From Halisarca cf. caerulea (lineage: Eukaryota > Porifera > Demospongiae > Chondrillida > Halisarcidae), in the NCBI GenBank assembly GCA_963170055.1, contig CAUJGJ010000444.1, positions 2,111,001-2,175,000 of the forward strand: DNA of 64,000 nucleotides, given 5' to 3'. A model generated the notes under the pieces. The model saw nothing but the letters and a program-made list of their open reading frames with translations. It did no database searches and had not been told where the DNA came from. Position 1 is the first letter of the stretch, and each line of letters opens with the position of its first letter. This document shows, piece by piece, positions 23,399-35,236 of the stretch. A program made the position numbers and the translations under genes.

Positions 23399-24950
23399 TT
23401 AGTAGGAGTGTGTATTGGGATAAAATATCCTTACATCTAAAAAGGCACTTTGTCCTCTTCTCCAGAAACCTAAAGCCCGGATGTCAGGGTGACCATCATC
23501 TTTCCTGTTTGCCGCTGTAGGTAGAGGTTTGCAATCTACTACTTGCAGCATTGGTTCTGATTGAACGTCATTGCATACCTCTTCCAGTAGCGAGCAGGTT
23601 AGATCTCTGATGTTGTTGTGTTGCTGAATGGTAAGGCCCCCATACCTGCAAATCATTGAATGATCAATAGAGAATGGGTTACCACAGGCACATATAGTCT
23701 GGGGATGTTTTTCAGTGGCCAGTCATATCGTACAGAGAGGGCATCTCTAAACTTGCCTTTTGTTAGATGGAAGCCATGGTCATTCAGTGGCAATGCGTTG
23801 AGCCAGGATGAAGCACCTGGCTCACGATTCAGATCCATCAGACGTTGATGTTTGGATGGAAGTGGCTCTGCTTTTTAAATTGTAGAGTGTTGTGTTTCTT
23901 GATGAATCACTTGGCTGGTAGGTGTTTCTCACCCAACCTCAGCTGTCTGTTGGATAATTTCATCTTTGAGTAGTTGGCAGACATATTTGCTAGATGAGTA
24001 TTGGCTGTTAGTCAACTGCACTGGATTCTTGATTCCGAGGCCACCCAGGTGAGCTGGTAGGCTCAGCAAATTGTGGAGGACTCCACTTGGTGCTAATTGG
24101 GCAGTCAGGGCAGGGATGAATTTCAGGGTGATAGCATCTTCCAGAGGTTGAAACAGATCTTCATTACCCTTTATAATTCTCATCAAGAACTGATGAATCC
24201 ATGTGTGTAGGCAGATAAAGCGGCTTGCGGATATGATACAGCAATCTCTGAGAGACTGCTCCCCAAGTAGCGACTTTATTGGTCACATAGTTGGTGATGA
24301 AATCTGATAATCGGATTGCAGCTCCTAAATGCCTTTCTCATTGTGTGGTGATGGTGACACCAGTACTTGAGAACAACATTTCGGCTTCTTTTGCATGTGT
24401 AGGTTTCACTACAATCTTTGTTTTGCCTGCATTCAGGTAGTAACCATATTTTGGACCCGCTTCAACTAAGTTGTCCCACCATTGCATGTCTCATGTTTCT
24501 CAGCTTGCCGGCAGCGGTTGCATTGTCTGCATACCATACCTGTTTGCAGTTTGTGTGATCATGGTGTGCAATTGATTCAAACGCGGGACCAGAGCAAGGG
24601 TGTACATTGCCATTCCGAGGGGATCCCCTTGAATGGTTCCTTCTTTGGAGTGGATTTCACAACCTACAGCTACAAAGAGACAAATGGAGGATCGGTAGGT
24701 GTTGTTCAGGATGGTTGATATGGATGGACATACAACTCGGATGTTGTGTAGAGCAACCTGATGGTTGAGTGTGTTGAATGCGTTGCCGGTGTCCACCAGT
24801 AAAGTTCCCTCACTCTTGCATTCGTCAAAAAACTCCTTGATTGCATGAATTGCTGCTTCATAACCAGCTGAGTATCCCATGCATACCTGCAGGGGTCCAC
24901 AAGCTACCTGGATCTGTGTTCTATTGGCCAATTATTCATGTAGCTTCACC
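23399..24950 (-). pseudogene. Degenerate reverse transcriptase of a second RLE-type retrotransposon family
   Basis: Read on the minus strand in order: AGYEAAIHAIKEFFDE, LLVDTGNAFNTLNHQVALHN (motif A, with aspartate), EGTIQGDPLGMAMYTLALVP (motif B), LPAHLGGLGIKNPVQL (thumb region), GASSWLNALPLNDHGFHLTK, HNNIRDLTCSLLEEV and HPDIRALGFWRRGQSAFLDV. The last two blocks correspond to the H..I..L and PD...D parts of a restriction-like endonuclease. Frames change near 24500, 24200, 23930 and 23655, and motif C is not readable, so it is dead. It differs clearly from the family at 49963-51797. Confidence 0.75.
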
Positions 24951-26263
24951 CTAATTATTTACAGTGATGCCTGCTAGGTGGGGCTTCAGTAGATACATGT
25001 GAGCATGTGGGTGGACTGGATAATGTGGTAAATGCTTTCTGAGAGCATTTCCACCATTTCTGCCATTTCTGCCATTTCTGCCGTTTCTCCTTACCTCCTT
25101 TTGTATACTGGCTGCCTCACAATTTGAGTGTATATGGACCTTAATTCAACCAATAACATATTTTATCTCTATCACCCTCAGTGTATTATTTTGAAAGTTG
25201 ACTTGGTTGTAAAGCATTTTTGAATTGAATTGAATTGAATGGCTATGATAATATTTTTTATCTATGTATATAATAGGCTTCAAAACCACTACAGTCTGGG
25301 AAGTCTGGATATATTAATGCATGCGTGTACATGTGCATGATGTTTCAGTACAATAAGCACCTTGTCCAATAATACATGTCACACATCATGTCACTTTAGT
25401 GATAATTATTATGCAATATAATACTATAATACTATGCACTATTGAAAAATTCTGTAAAATGTTAAATGTGCTAAAATATCTTCTCCTTCTCTCATTTCTG
25501 TTTGATTGAACTGAGAGATACAATGGCAGGCTCCAACTTAATTTAAAGATTGTGGGCCAGGCCTTGTCATTTTATTCATAGACTCACAAATGCCAGCCTC
25601 CATGCAACAATGAGAGGTGTAGAGGCTTTGGATCTGGAAGAGAGTAGGGGCCATCCGGCCATTTATTCTATAACAATACAGAGTTGGACTGCAGTAACTG
25701 TATATTTAGTTACATTCCATTCTGTATTGCTGAGCGAGATTATATGGCATGTATGGAGTTTCCCACTACAGTATTATTGCATTTACAGGTGTAGCAAGAA
25801 TACATATATTTTGGTTTCTTCACAATATACAATTATTGGTTTATGCTAAACATGCATAATAGCTGGTACAATTAATGCTGATTTCTGTTTCCACACGTGC
25901 AGGTCAAGCATGTCATTGCATGTGTGCACGTGAGCATTAGGTTTATGATCAGGGTACATATATCAACCACTCTATACAGAAATAATAGTACTATAGGACT
26001 GGTTTAATTTACATATAGCACCTGTCCATAAAATTATTAGTCTGTATGCAACGAAGACTCCGGGATAGGGTCATGAACTCACACTCAAAGGGGGAATTAC
26101 CTGTATGGAGATGACAAATTTATAGCAATGGAACCCTAAAAACAATAATATAGTGAAACAATTCAAATTAAACTTTTAATCTCATCTAATATATGTATAA
26201 AAATCTAATTGTATGAAAAATCACATGTACTGATTCAGAATTTGAAAAATATTATGCAGAATG
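24951..26263. other. Intergenic DNA downstream of the FBXO3-type gene
   Basis: A short (GAATT)n run at 25213-25232 follows a sequence resembling the 3' tail of a LINE. Repeated tgccatttctgccatttctg lies near 25055-25085. Nothing coding is supported. Confidence 0.4.
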
Positions 26264-27668
26264 TCATATCCATGCATTCCATTTGCCAGTTGGTGCTGTA
26301 GGTGTAAGGTATTGCACAGTCAGTGGAGAAAAATGCCTGGACTCCATGCAATAGGGAGGTATAGGGATCTTGAAGGGTGAATCAGGGGAGCTAAGATAAT
26401 GCGCTTCCATGACTCCATGCTTCATAAGGCTGCTGTACTCTCTGACTGATGAAGATGTAGTGTGTTCATAGGATTTGCCTGGATGTAGGATGACAGGAGA
26501 TTCAAAATTCCATTCCTGCTCTACCTCTTCGATCACAATGTTCCCATCAAATGTGTGGAACTCCAAGTCCCAGTGTACAGAATGGCAGTGGAGCAAGCAG
26601 CTTTCAGGTGCCTCGGGGGATAATGATATGACGGTACGTTGAAAGTACCTTCCTGAAAATAATATAGCAGACCCATACTCTAAATATCCAAAGCTCAAGT
26701 CAAACACTCCATAAACACACACAGTGAAATACCCATTCACCAACATTGAAGATGGCTGGAGGGTGAATCGCGTCAAGTCACAGTCTATTGGTGTGACAAA
26801 ATAGCGCGAACACCGGTCTGCCTCTTGCTGCAACCACTCAGCAAATGTGAAGGTTTCATTGGAAACCAGCAATGTTTGATCTCGACCTTGGCTCCGCGTG
26901 TAAACTGTGACAACACACCCTGTGTCCTCCTCACTGGCACTGCTCAAGACTACCAGGAGTTCAGAGAAAGGCTCTAGAGCTGACAGCTCCATGTTACAAA
27001 GTGCGTACTTGGCCAGGACCAGCATAGATTCCTTCCGCACCATCACCTGTTTCCTATAGACATTAAGTTTGATTTCAAAATCAACAGTGAACAAGTCTTT
27101 GAGACCAAGCAGAACATATCTGGTGCGACTACAAGCGGGGTAATCCAGATCACCCAGGGAGAGGAGTTGGTCATGAATTCTAAGAGAACATCTGTAGTCA
27201 TTGGGAAGATCTACCTTCAGTTTCTTCACACACGACGCAATGTCCTCCTCGGTGGCTCCTTTCGAAGAAACGAGCTGACTGTAAACGGACGGGCATCTTC
27301 TGGCGAGAATTAACTCGATTTCGTTCCAGGCGCCTTTTACGGCTGCGTAGCAGTGTCTGTACGGCCACCAATCAGACCTAGCCATGCTGAGCCATTGGTG
27401 GTACCGATTTCGTGCGCTCAATCCTTCAAGTAACCAGACGCTCTTGCACCATTTCTTCCAAAACGAATCATATTCCAAGATAAAATCTCGTAGTAATCGA
27501 CAAGTACCAGCCAGGTGGCCAACATCTTCAACGTCAAGAAGTGATATGATGATCTCCAATACTTCAACCGGGAGACTTCCTATATAAGATCATGTTATCC
27601 ACTGCTTTCTTAACGGGTACAAAATTATCGCTATGAGCGTCACAGTGCACTGACATTTTGTCAGCCAT
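26264..27668 (-). CDS. FBXO3: F-box only protein 3-like (F-box, SUKH, ApaG)
   Basis: One long frame (27577-26264) gives SLPVEVLEIIISLLDVEDVG at its start, an F-box that would bind Skp1 in an SCF ubiquitin ligase. A SUKH/SMI1-KNR4-type segment follows (AWNEIELILARRCPSVYSQL, then DLPNDYRCSLRIHD). The last third is an ApaG/DUF525 domain (FTLQPSSMLVNGYFTVCVYG, and HWDLEFHTFDGNIVIEEVEQ). This domain order is characteristic of FBXO3, and the length of about 435 residues fits the family. No ATG opens the frame, and a TGA precedes it at about 27583, so a first coding exon is needed. A good candidate is ATGGCTGACAAAAT from 27668, spliced at about 27655 into the exon near 27573-27577. The rest of the gene is intronless. 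Confidence 0.85.
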
Positions 27669-27765
27669 TTTAGAACACCCAATTTGTGCTTAGTCTCGCT
27701 TAGCCAACCCAGTTCGGTTTACAGTCAAAGGGGTAAAATGTCATTATTAAAGATCAAAGTACATA

Positions 27766-27894
27766 CAGTCGAACATAGACCTTAGAATGTACACCTATTT
27801 ACTCTATGTAAAGAAACCCTGATATAGTGAACATCCTGATATAGTGAACCTTTTCAGTGGTCCTAAGGGGGTTTGTTATACTGAGGTTTGACTG
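27766..27894. mobile_element. Tigger-like MITE upstream of the FBXO3-type gene
   Basis: The ends cagtcgaac and ctgaggtttgactg have TA on each side. It is closely related to the copy at 10257-10480 but lacks the 51-bp patch. Confidence 0.7.
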
Positions 27895-28179
27895 TACCAA
27901 ATAAGTAAAGTTCTCGAACACAGGGTGATGAAGTACAATTTCCAGTGGAAAAGATCAAACTTCAAATCCTGGCAAGAAGGTGTGATGTTCTATGATAATA
28001 GGAAGTAGATTAAGCAGACTGAGTTAATGTATAGAATAAACAAACACACGCACATAAAAGTCTTAAACAATAGTAATAGTAAGTGTACTGAATTGAAGAA
28101 TCTCCTCTGAGAATGAGAAGAAGATTGTACCATCTTGTGTTGCTCTGCCATGGAGCTAAAAAGATAGCTTGTGAACAGT

Positions 28180-28530
28180 TTATTGCAAACTTGCCCACAA
28201 CAGTGAGTATTAAATTATCCTCCCAGTCAAGGGAACAAATCCACGGGACGATGTGCTTTAGGGTGGCTGGGGCAGTTGGATTGTAGTGACCTTGGGTACC
28301 TATTTCAATGGTCCCATATTTGGCATTCCAACCTGGGCGATTCAGGTCAGAGACTATTCCCAGATATTCAGATTTGTTGGCCTTCCTGGTTTGTGCAGCA
28401 GAGATATATACGTAGCTTCAGGGGTGTTGTCACAGGCTGTTAACTCCAGCATGCTGAGAGTTCTAGTTTGGTGCATGGTTAGTGATTACTATGTCGAGTC
28501 TGGATGGTGTAATCAGTACATCAAGCCGGG
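28180..28530 (-). pseudogene. Retrotransposon endonuclease-like fragment
   Basis: Minus-strand reading gives a LDIVITNHAPN block, then KSEYLGIVSDLNRPGWNAKY and GTIEIGTQGH in shifted frames. The pattern (P/L)DIVI...K..Y..L..DL...GW...EIG..GH matches the C-terminal endonuclease region of RLE-type retrotransposons as I know it. Stops and frameshifts show it is inactive. Weak evidence. Confidence 0.4.
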
Positions 28531-30704
28531 AATAGTGGACTTTGGAGCATCACTGAGAGGCTCTGAGGTCTGGAAGATCGGTAAAGATAATGGTGGAATG
28601 ACTCGTGCTGTTACTTTGGAAGATAGAGTGTAAAACAGAGTGGTGTCACCATGTGTATTGCCCATCTTTATATCCGCATACATGGGTTCGTGATGAAACT
28701 GCACATGAAGTGGGGGAACTGGATAAATAAGAGAGTTATAGTATAGTGTACATTAGGATTATTGCAGATTTGTTGAAATGATAACTACTGCGAAAGGCAA
28801 GAGAACTGCTGCTGGGATAGAGGGTGAAGATAAGTGAGGGCTGACTCAGACTGTAGTCTATACCCAGTTTAGGTATGCTGGGCCAGAGGAGTTGCTAGTG
28901 CAGCAGGGCAATGGTCATACTGCTTTTCTTACTAAATCTCAATAATACGTACTACTTGCCATGGTCAATTTGAGCTTGTCTGAGTAATATCACAAATTGT
29001 AGGATATTGTAATCATAGGCCCTAAGCTGAGTTGCATACCCATCACTTTTGTATAGCTTCTTCCGGGCCTGATACGTATACACGTAGATGGGAGGATCTG
29101 CAGTATGAACAAGTGCGCAGTGGAATTCGATCTTTGATTTGCATGCAGCTGAGGTTACCATTCGTACATGTATTCGTTATCTCAAGTGTGCAGAATGTTA
29201 TACCTGATTAAACTGCATGCTCACTTCCAACTTCCACCATTGGCCCCAAAATTCCAACTGTAGTGCAAAATATTATATATAGAGAATGCCCTACCTGAGT
29301 GTTGAAATCAACCTTGACATATGTGTACCATGTACCAGGCATTCTCTATAATAATAGGGCTAGTGTGAGTTATGACATTCAGCCATAAATTAACTTGCCC
29401 TAGCTCTATAGTGGATGACTGGTACACATACATATATACGTACCTGTTTCTTATGATTTATGGTGCAATTGCTTATTCATATCAATTATTAATGATGAAT
29501 GAATCCAACAAATCGACTGTAAAGTGTACATCAAGTCTGCACTGAATTATTTGAATGTCCTGCTTGCCTTTGCTCCTCCCACCCTAATGTGACCTAGTTG
29601 CCCTCCCTCGAAATGTCATCCTGAAAAACACATGCACAATCATGTAACTGCAGCAGTGATTCATCAACATGACAATCATGTATTCATGAACCATGCAGCT
29701 AGAATGGTCTAAAATGGCTCTAGATACCATCTTAAATAGGCTAAAAACTCAATTTTTCTATGGGGGAGCATACCCCAGACCGCCCTACTTATACCCCTAT
29801 GATACTGCATACAGATCTGCACCTCCTTAATTCACTGCGCATGCATTGCATGTGTTATAGAGATGTCTACTCTCTTCCACTACTATACTTTATTATCCTC
29901 CCCTGCATGTAATCCTAGATATGTCAAACCCTGCATACATGGTTGTGCATGTGCCTGAAGTTGTCTTTTGTTAATTGTGAAAGTATACTCTGCAATATTA
30001 GTATCAGGTTTACAAAGGGTTTTGTCCTTCAGCTTTGTAATTTTTGCCGTCGTTGCAATTTTGAAGAAAATTTGCTGCATTTTGGCAGTTTCAGCCACAG
30101 TCTTATCCAGAAGGATAAAACCGTGGCTGAAACTGTGCCAAAATGCAGTGAATTTTTATTTCTATACTATTTAAGAAAGTATGATTTGCAGATTACCTAA
30201 TGTGTCCAAAGATTTGACACTTTTTAAATAAGAGAACATCAATTTGGACAAAGCTCAATGATTTTCAAAATTCAAGAGCCTTAGGATAATTACTCGCATT
30301 TACATTGACCTCTAGCAAATTGTCTACACCAAATTTGCATGATCATTCCATGTGTCCGGTTTGAAGTCACTTTATACTTGAGAATTTGACTTTCTGAGCA
30401 TTCCGTATTAATTTTGTGGGAATTGTGCTTTCATGTGTTCTATAGTGGCGTTTGCATGCATGAAAAACTCTAGAGCAGATAGATTGGGTAGAACTCTACA
30501 CTAGTATTAGAAGCAATTTTGAAGGTGTATGGAGAACACTGATCCATTACTGAGACTAGAGAAGAGTTTACTAGTCAAGAAAGTTAACTTGCAGAAGATA
30601 TTCAAGGGAATATATCAACTATAGGTATAACAATACTGAAAATTGGATACCCTCATCCTTGGAGAAAATTGATCTCACAGGGATCTGCTTGCTAGGTTAG
30701 TAAA
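28531..30704. other. Intergenic DNA with small foldbacks
   Basis: A short inverted repeat (tatagagaatgcc at about 29278-29290 against ggcattctctata at about 29338-29350) and the hairpin at 30075-30148 are the only structures seen. No gene is supported. Confidence 0.4.
30075..30148. repeat. Near-perfect hairpin with 34-36 bp arms and 4-base loop
   Basis: The left arm 30075-30108 begins ctgcattttggcagtttcag. The right arm 30113-30148 ends ctgaaactgtgccaaaatgcag. Pairing is nearly continuous, with one 2-base bulge. It could be a tiny MITE or a transcribed hairpin. Confidence 0.7.
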
Positions 30705-30706
30705 TA

Positions 30707-31118
30707 CAGTCGAACCTCATTAGTGAGTACACCTGGGGATCCTCCAGTATTGCTACTCACTATCAGTAGTACTTGCTAACCATATAGATTAGTATTATGG
30801 GTTATAAGCTGGGGTATCATATCCTTGTACTTCCTAACCAGGTAATACTCATCAGGGTTCTATCTAGGAATAAATTTTTGGGGGGAAGCTTGAGTATTAC
30901 AGTGAATGACTGCGCGCAAGATATGCATATAGATTTGATGCATGTATTGTATGTATATAGTAGGGTGATGAGGGGGGAGGGGGGGGGGGGTACTTACAAA
31001 GTATAGTAGGGGGGCAGGTACATGTATGTATATGTGGTATCGTAGACATCTATAAAACACATGCAGTGCTGTGATAATAGAGGTGCATGCAGATATGTAT
31101 ATATATATGGAGTGCAGG

Positions 31119-31155
<37 letters not shown>

Positions 31156-31392
31156 GTATGAAACTAGGGGGATCTGGGACATGCCCCCCAGGGAAAATTC
31201 GAGTTTTTAGGTGAGATAATGTTGCATTTGAGGCCTTTTTAGACCATTCAAGGCTGATTTTCACACTCAAATAGGGCCTTCTCTATAGTAATACAATAAG
31301 TGCCTGTGTGTATACGTACATGTGCACACATATGTGTGTACGTGTGTGCGTGCATGCATGCGTGTGTGCGCACGCGTGCGTGTGTGTGTGTA

Positions 31393-31429
<37 letters not shown>

Positions 31430-31720
31430 ACGACCGGATATATTATGGAGTGCAGGAGTATAAGTACTTAACTAGAGGGGTCTTGGGGCATGCCCCCTAA
31501 GGAAAATTTGAGTTTTTTGGTTATACAAGGTTGTATTTGAGGCCATTTTAGATCATTCAAAGTAAATTTTGACACTCAAGTAGGGCCTATTCCATAGTAT
31601 TTTGGATTGCAGTTGGAATTTTTTTGGGTTGGAAGCTGGGGAGTTTGGGGTGGAAGCTTCCCCCCCCACTGGATAGAACCCTGCTCATTAACAGTGTTCT
31701 TACTAAGGAGGTTCTACTGC
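30707..31720. mobile_element. Tigger-like MITE interrupted by a second element
   Basis: The left end cagtcgaacctcattagt (30707-) pairs with the right end ttactaaggaggttctactg (31699-31719). Almost all of its interior is the inserted element at 30853-31683, so the original MITE was only about 180 bp. Confidence 0.65.
30853..31683. mobile_element. Nested DNA transposon-like insertion with 5-bp target duplication and internal microsatellites
   Basis: The ends cagggttctatc and gatagaaccctg are exact 12-bp inverted repeats flanked by ctcat (30848-30852 and 31684-31688). Inside, a unit of about 130 bp occurs twice (about 31157-31289 and 31470-31599, each with gggaaaatt and catttgaggcc or tatttgaggcc). 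Between and before these units are (AT)n (31121-31154) and (GT)n (31379-31428). No transposase frame is seen. Confidence 0.68.
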
Positions 31721-31865
31721 ATTTACCATTGATATACAATAACTTGACCATACCTTCAAGTGAAGCAAATTCCTGAATGTTCCTGTGAGCAATTTTCAGA
31801 CCATGCATTGATTGGCCTACAATCACTGTTACAGGTACTTTAGCAAGAAAAGTATATATTTCAAT

Positions 31866-32055
31866 GAAGCCTCTCTAATCCGACACTCAATGGGACTGGA
31901 AAAAATTAACTGGCAGATTAGGAGGTTGTCTGATTACAGAGATACTATTGGCATACTTTAATATGGTGACTGCACCTCATAAAAATTATCTTGGCTGGAT
32001 TGGATGGTTGGAGAGAGTCAGATTCTAGAGGTGTTTGGTTACAGAAGTTTTACTG
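31866..32055. mobile_element. Probable decayed MITE
   Basis: gaagcctctctaatccgac at the left and tagaggtgtttggttacag ... ttttactgc at the right resemble the degenerate ends of the Tigger-like group in this window. The interior has gattaggaggttgtctgatt. Weak. Confidence 0.4.
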
Positions 32056-33130
32056 CAATCTACCAACTTAATCAAGGAGGCCTGTCCAATATTGCTACTA
32101 CATGTAATGCACCTAGACTGTAGTCACTCAGTGTCAATGGGCAACCCCACAAATGTGTACAATACAACCATATAATAGAAAGATAAGACCAAGTTCTCTA
32201 GATTATTATGTCAAATAGCCCAATAGCATCAAAACATGCTGCAATCCAGAACACCAGTCATCCATTTCTTCAAATTCTCACATTGTCATACTGTGAGGTG
32301 TATAATCAAATCACCCATTACATGTTCAGAGAAGTACTAACAAGATGGAAGCACAAGGCATAGTGTGCATGTGGCAAATCAGTTTCACCAATTGAATCCT
32401 TAACTACTAAACATTCAAAGCAGACCATTCAATTTTGTATGTCCATAAATGGTAGTTATTTCTAGTAATGCATAGTTCACATAATTATACAAGCACAGCC
32501 ATATGTTCAACTAGCAAACCAGCAATAGTGTCACTTGTCTTGCCTCAGGCATAGAACCCTAATACCTGAATTACTTCAAATCATTTGATTGTCTACACTT
32601 TGTGGGAACTGAAAGCTATCCAAGTATGCACTTGTAGGGATTCTGATGTTGTTGTGAATCTGCTTCAATGACGGTATTTAGGTTTCCTATTTAATCTCTC
32701 TCCTACATTATGCTACACACAAAAGGTAGATCAAAGAATTCTATAATTGCAAAGTGGTAACTATAACTGATGGATGGGCCAATGCCTTCAAAACCAAGAA
32801 CAATGATGTAAAAGATAACAACTGTAAACTTAACTACCTTCTGCGATGGGAAAGCAAGAAGGACAAGGGGAAGGGACCAAGCAATGCAAAGCATTTGGTC
32901 TTATATAGAAGAGATACACAAGATAGTGCAACATATGTGATGAAATTTTCACGCATGCCGTGTACCATAGTGTACATTTTATAGGTGCAGGGAACCTAGG
33001 ATGCAACCATTGGTCACAATGGACATTGCATAAAAATAGAATCGTGCACTGACATTGTACCTTCCCCGGAAATTCTGAACTAAATATGTACATAATTCAT
33101 CATATGAAAGACAGCTTGATGCATACCTGT
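32056..33130. other. Intergenic DNA without a supported gene
   Basis: Short open frames on both strands at 32700-33090 have no recognisable domain and no consistent splice sites. I see no repeats of note. Confidence 0.4.
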
Positions 33131-33139
33131 GCACATACA

Positions 33140-33477
33140 GATTGCTATGCTTACGATAATAATACCTTCTGATTTGTATATATATCCTATAATGCGATTA
33201 TCCAATGAATGTGTATAATATGCATGGGCTTCCTCTTGAAAGAAGCCTTCTTTATGAATTTCATTACCTCACTGTTGATAAATAGCCATGCATGAAGGAA
33301 ACTCATCAAACAGTTCAGTTGTGCCAACTCTTTGTCCTGTGTCCTGGCTAGTGCAGCCTGCCTCACTGGTCAAGCTCCTTTTCCTACCAGAATTGCATAA
33401 CGTGCTACGTACCGGTGTAGACTAGCAAAACCTTACTGGTGACCCTTGAAGAATACACACTGCTGCTATCCATCCAG
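33140..33477 (+). other. 5' block of copy B ending in a noncoding-exon splice donor
   Basis: This block is homologous to 57275-57589, upstream of copy C (for example atgcatgggct, actcatcaaac, tttgtcctgtgtcctggct and ggatacacactgctg-like text). In both, the similarity passes through catccag/gtgagcctttt, a strong splice donor at 33477/33478. Together with the AG acceptor one base before the ATG of each gene, this indicates a shared 5' untranslated exon and an intron of about 1.76 kb in B. The transcription start is not identified. Confidence 0.6.
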
Positions 33478-34998
33478 GTGAGCCTTTTATCTCCTTGGGA
33501 ATCTCAAGTACATAAATACACACTGTCTTTAATGTACGTATATTATGGTTGGCAATTTTAGGGGATTTATATTTACCATGGCCAAACCTTGCATTATCTT
33601 CACAACTTGTATTTCCTGCACATGCAATAGTGGAATGTTATTATTTGATCAGTCCATAGTACCGTAAAACAGGCACAAGTCTCACCCATTAATTGGCAAA
33701 TTCAATGCAAAGAGGCACACCAGCTAGGGTACGTAGCTTATCCCCTAATTTTTAGGGTGTTTTAAGTGTTGGCTGGTAAATAGAGCGAAATTGTCCTATG
33801 GGCCCACTGACACCAGCAACATACAGAAGACTATACAGCGGAAACTGTCACACTTACCTAATATACAAAGAATACCTGCTATTAACCTTATAATATACTG
33901 TTGTTGTGGTATGAAGCGTAGTATTATGATTGTAATTTGCGATTGTATTTTGAATTGCTCATTATGCCTAAAAAGAATATCTGCTATCCCAACCACAGAC
34001 CTTTGCTGGATTACTGTACGCTTCATAAAAAAATGATGAAAATAGTATTTTTCAGTTTGAATTTGACACATTTCATCATGTTTAGCATTTGGTGAGTTTC
34101 TATTAGCGGTATGTAGACATGACAAGCGCTGATATAAGTGCCAAGTGCAAAGCATAAACACATTTCAATTTACGTTTGATCATGCATGGTTTGAACATAG
34201 TTTATGGTTTGAACATAGATTTTTCGTTATGAAGTAGCAGTTGGTCAGACTCTATAGATATGATGGCAAGATGTATCTTTTGGGTATATTCGAAGCTTCA
34301 AAGATATGATGGTGTGTTGGTGATGGTGTGTTAGAAACTTTTGCGAAGGACGAGCAGTTGTTGTGAAGACAAAGTTGCACATATGAAAATTCGCTGCTTC
34401 GCAACATAGGTGACAACCATCCTTTGAATTTCTTTGGAATTGATAGAAGTATTCATTCATGTTGCAGCATTGCTGCTGCAGTATTTACTAGTCCTGTGTA
34501 GGCCCTTTTTCTGTTCTCTATACACTGAGTGGAAGTGTAGAGAAGAGGAAAAAGGGGTTGGCTAGAACTGATGCTGGGCCTTCGGTTAGCATCACGATTT
34601 TCATGATATGTACTGTAGTCTAGCTGCTCAACACAACCTAAATGAAATTAACAAAGTTTGGGTCTGGCAGCTGGACTATTGCTACAAATCAGAATTATGT
34701 CAGATTGAAAGATTTATACACTTTTGCTCCACTATTTTCTGACGTATAGTCACAAAGTCTTGCGAAGTCCAAAAATGACTTCATTAGATGATATAGCAAA
34801 CATTGTCCACAGAATTTGACTAAGTCAGTGCTTTGCATTGGCATGTACAATGATAACACCATCTACTTGAATTGCATTAGTTTGTATATATATATTATGT
34901 GTATATAGAAAGGTATTGGACCATATGCGGGTGCATGCTCTTTAATATACTTTCCTATGAATAAATGGCCAAGAAATATCTGTTAACAGACCTTTTAT
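33478..34998 (+). other. Presumed 5' UTR intron of copy B
   Basis: The first part stays alignable with the region after 57589 (caaaccttgcattatcttcac and ttgatcagtccat in both). The rest is unique AT-rich DNA with no supported gene. A small inverted pair, tatgaagcgta and tacgcttcata, lies near 33909 and 34015. Confidence 0.45.
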
Positions 34999-35197
<199 letters not shown>

Positions 35198-35236
35198 ATA
35201 GATATATTATTTTTGTTCCCTCCCTGTGTATGCAGT

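Noticed and set aside
25550..25849. Small open frame as a gene
   Set aside because: No homology recognised, no splice support, and surrounded by repeat-derived text.
33791..34161. Overlapping frames on both strands (81 and 121 codons)
   Set aside because: Low-complexity AT-rich composition, cysteine-rich by chance, inside the presumed 5' UTR intron of copy B, with no conserved counterpart upstream of C.
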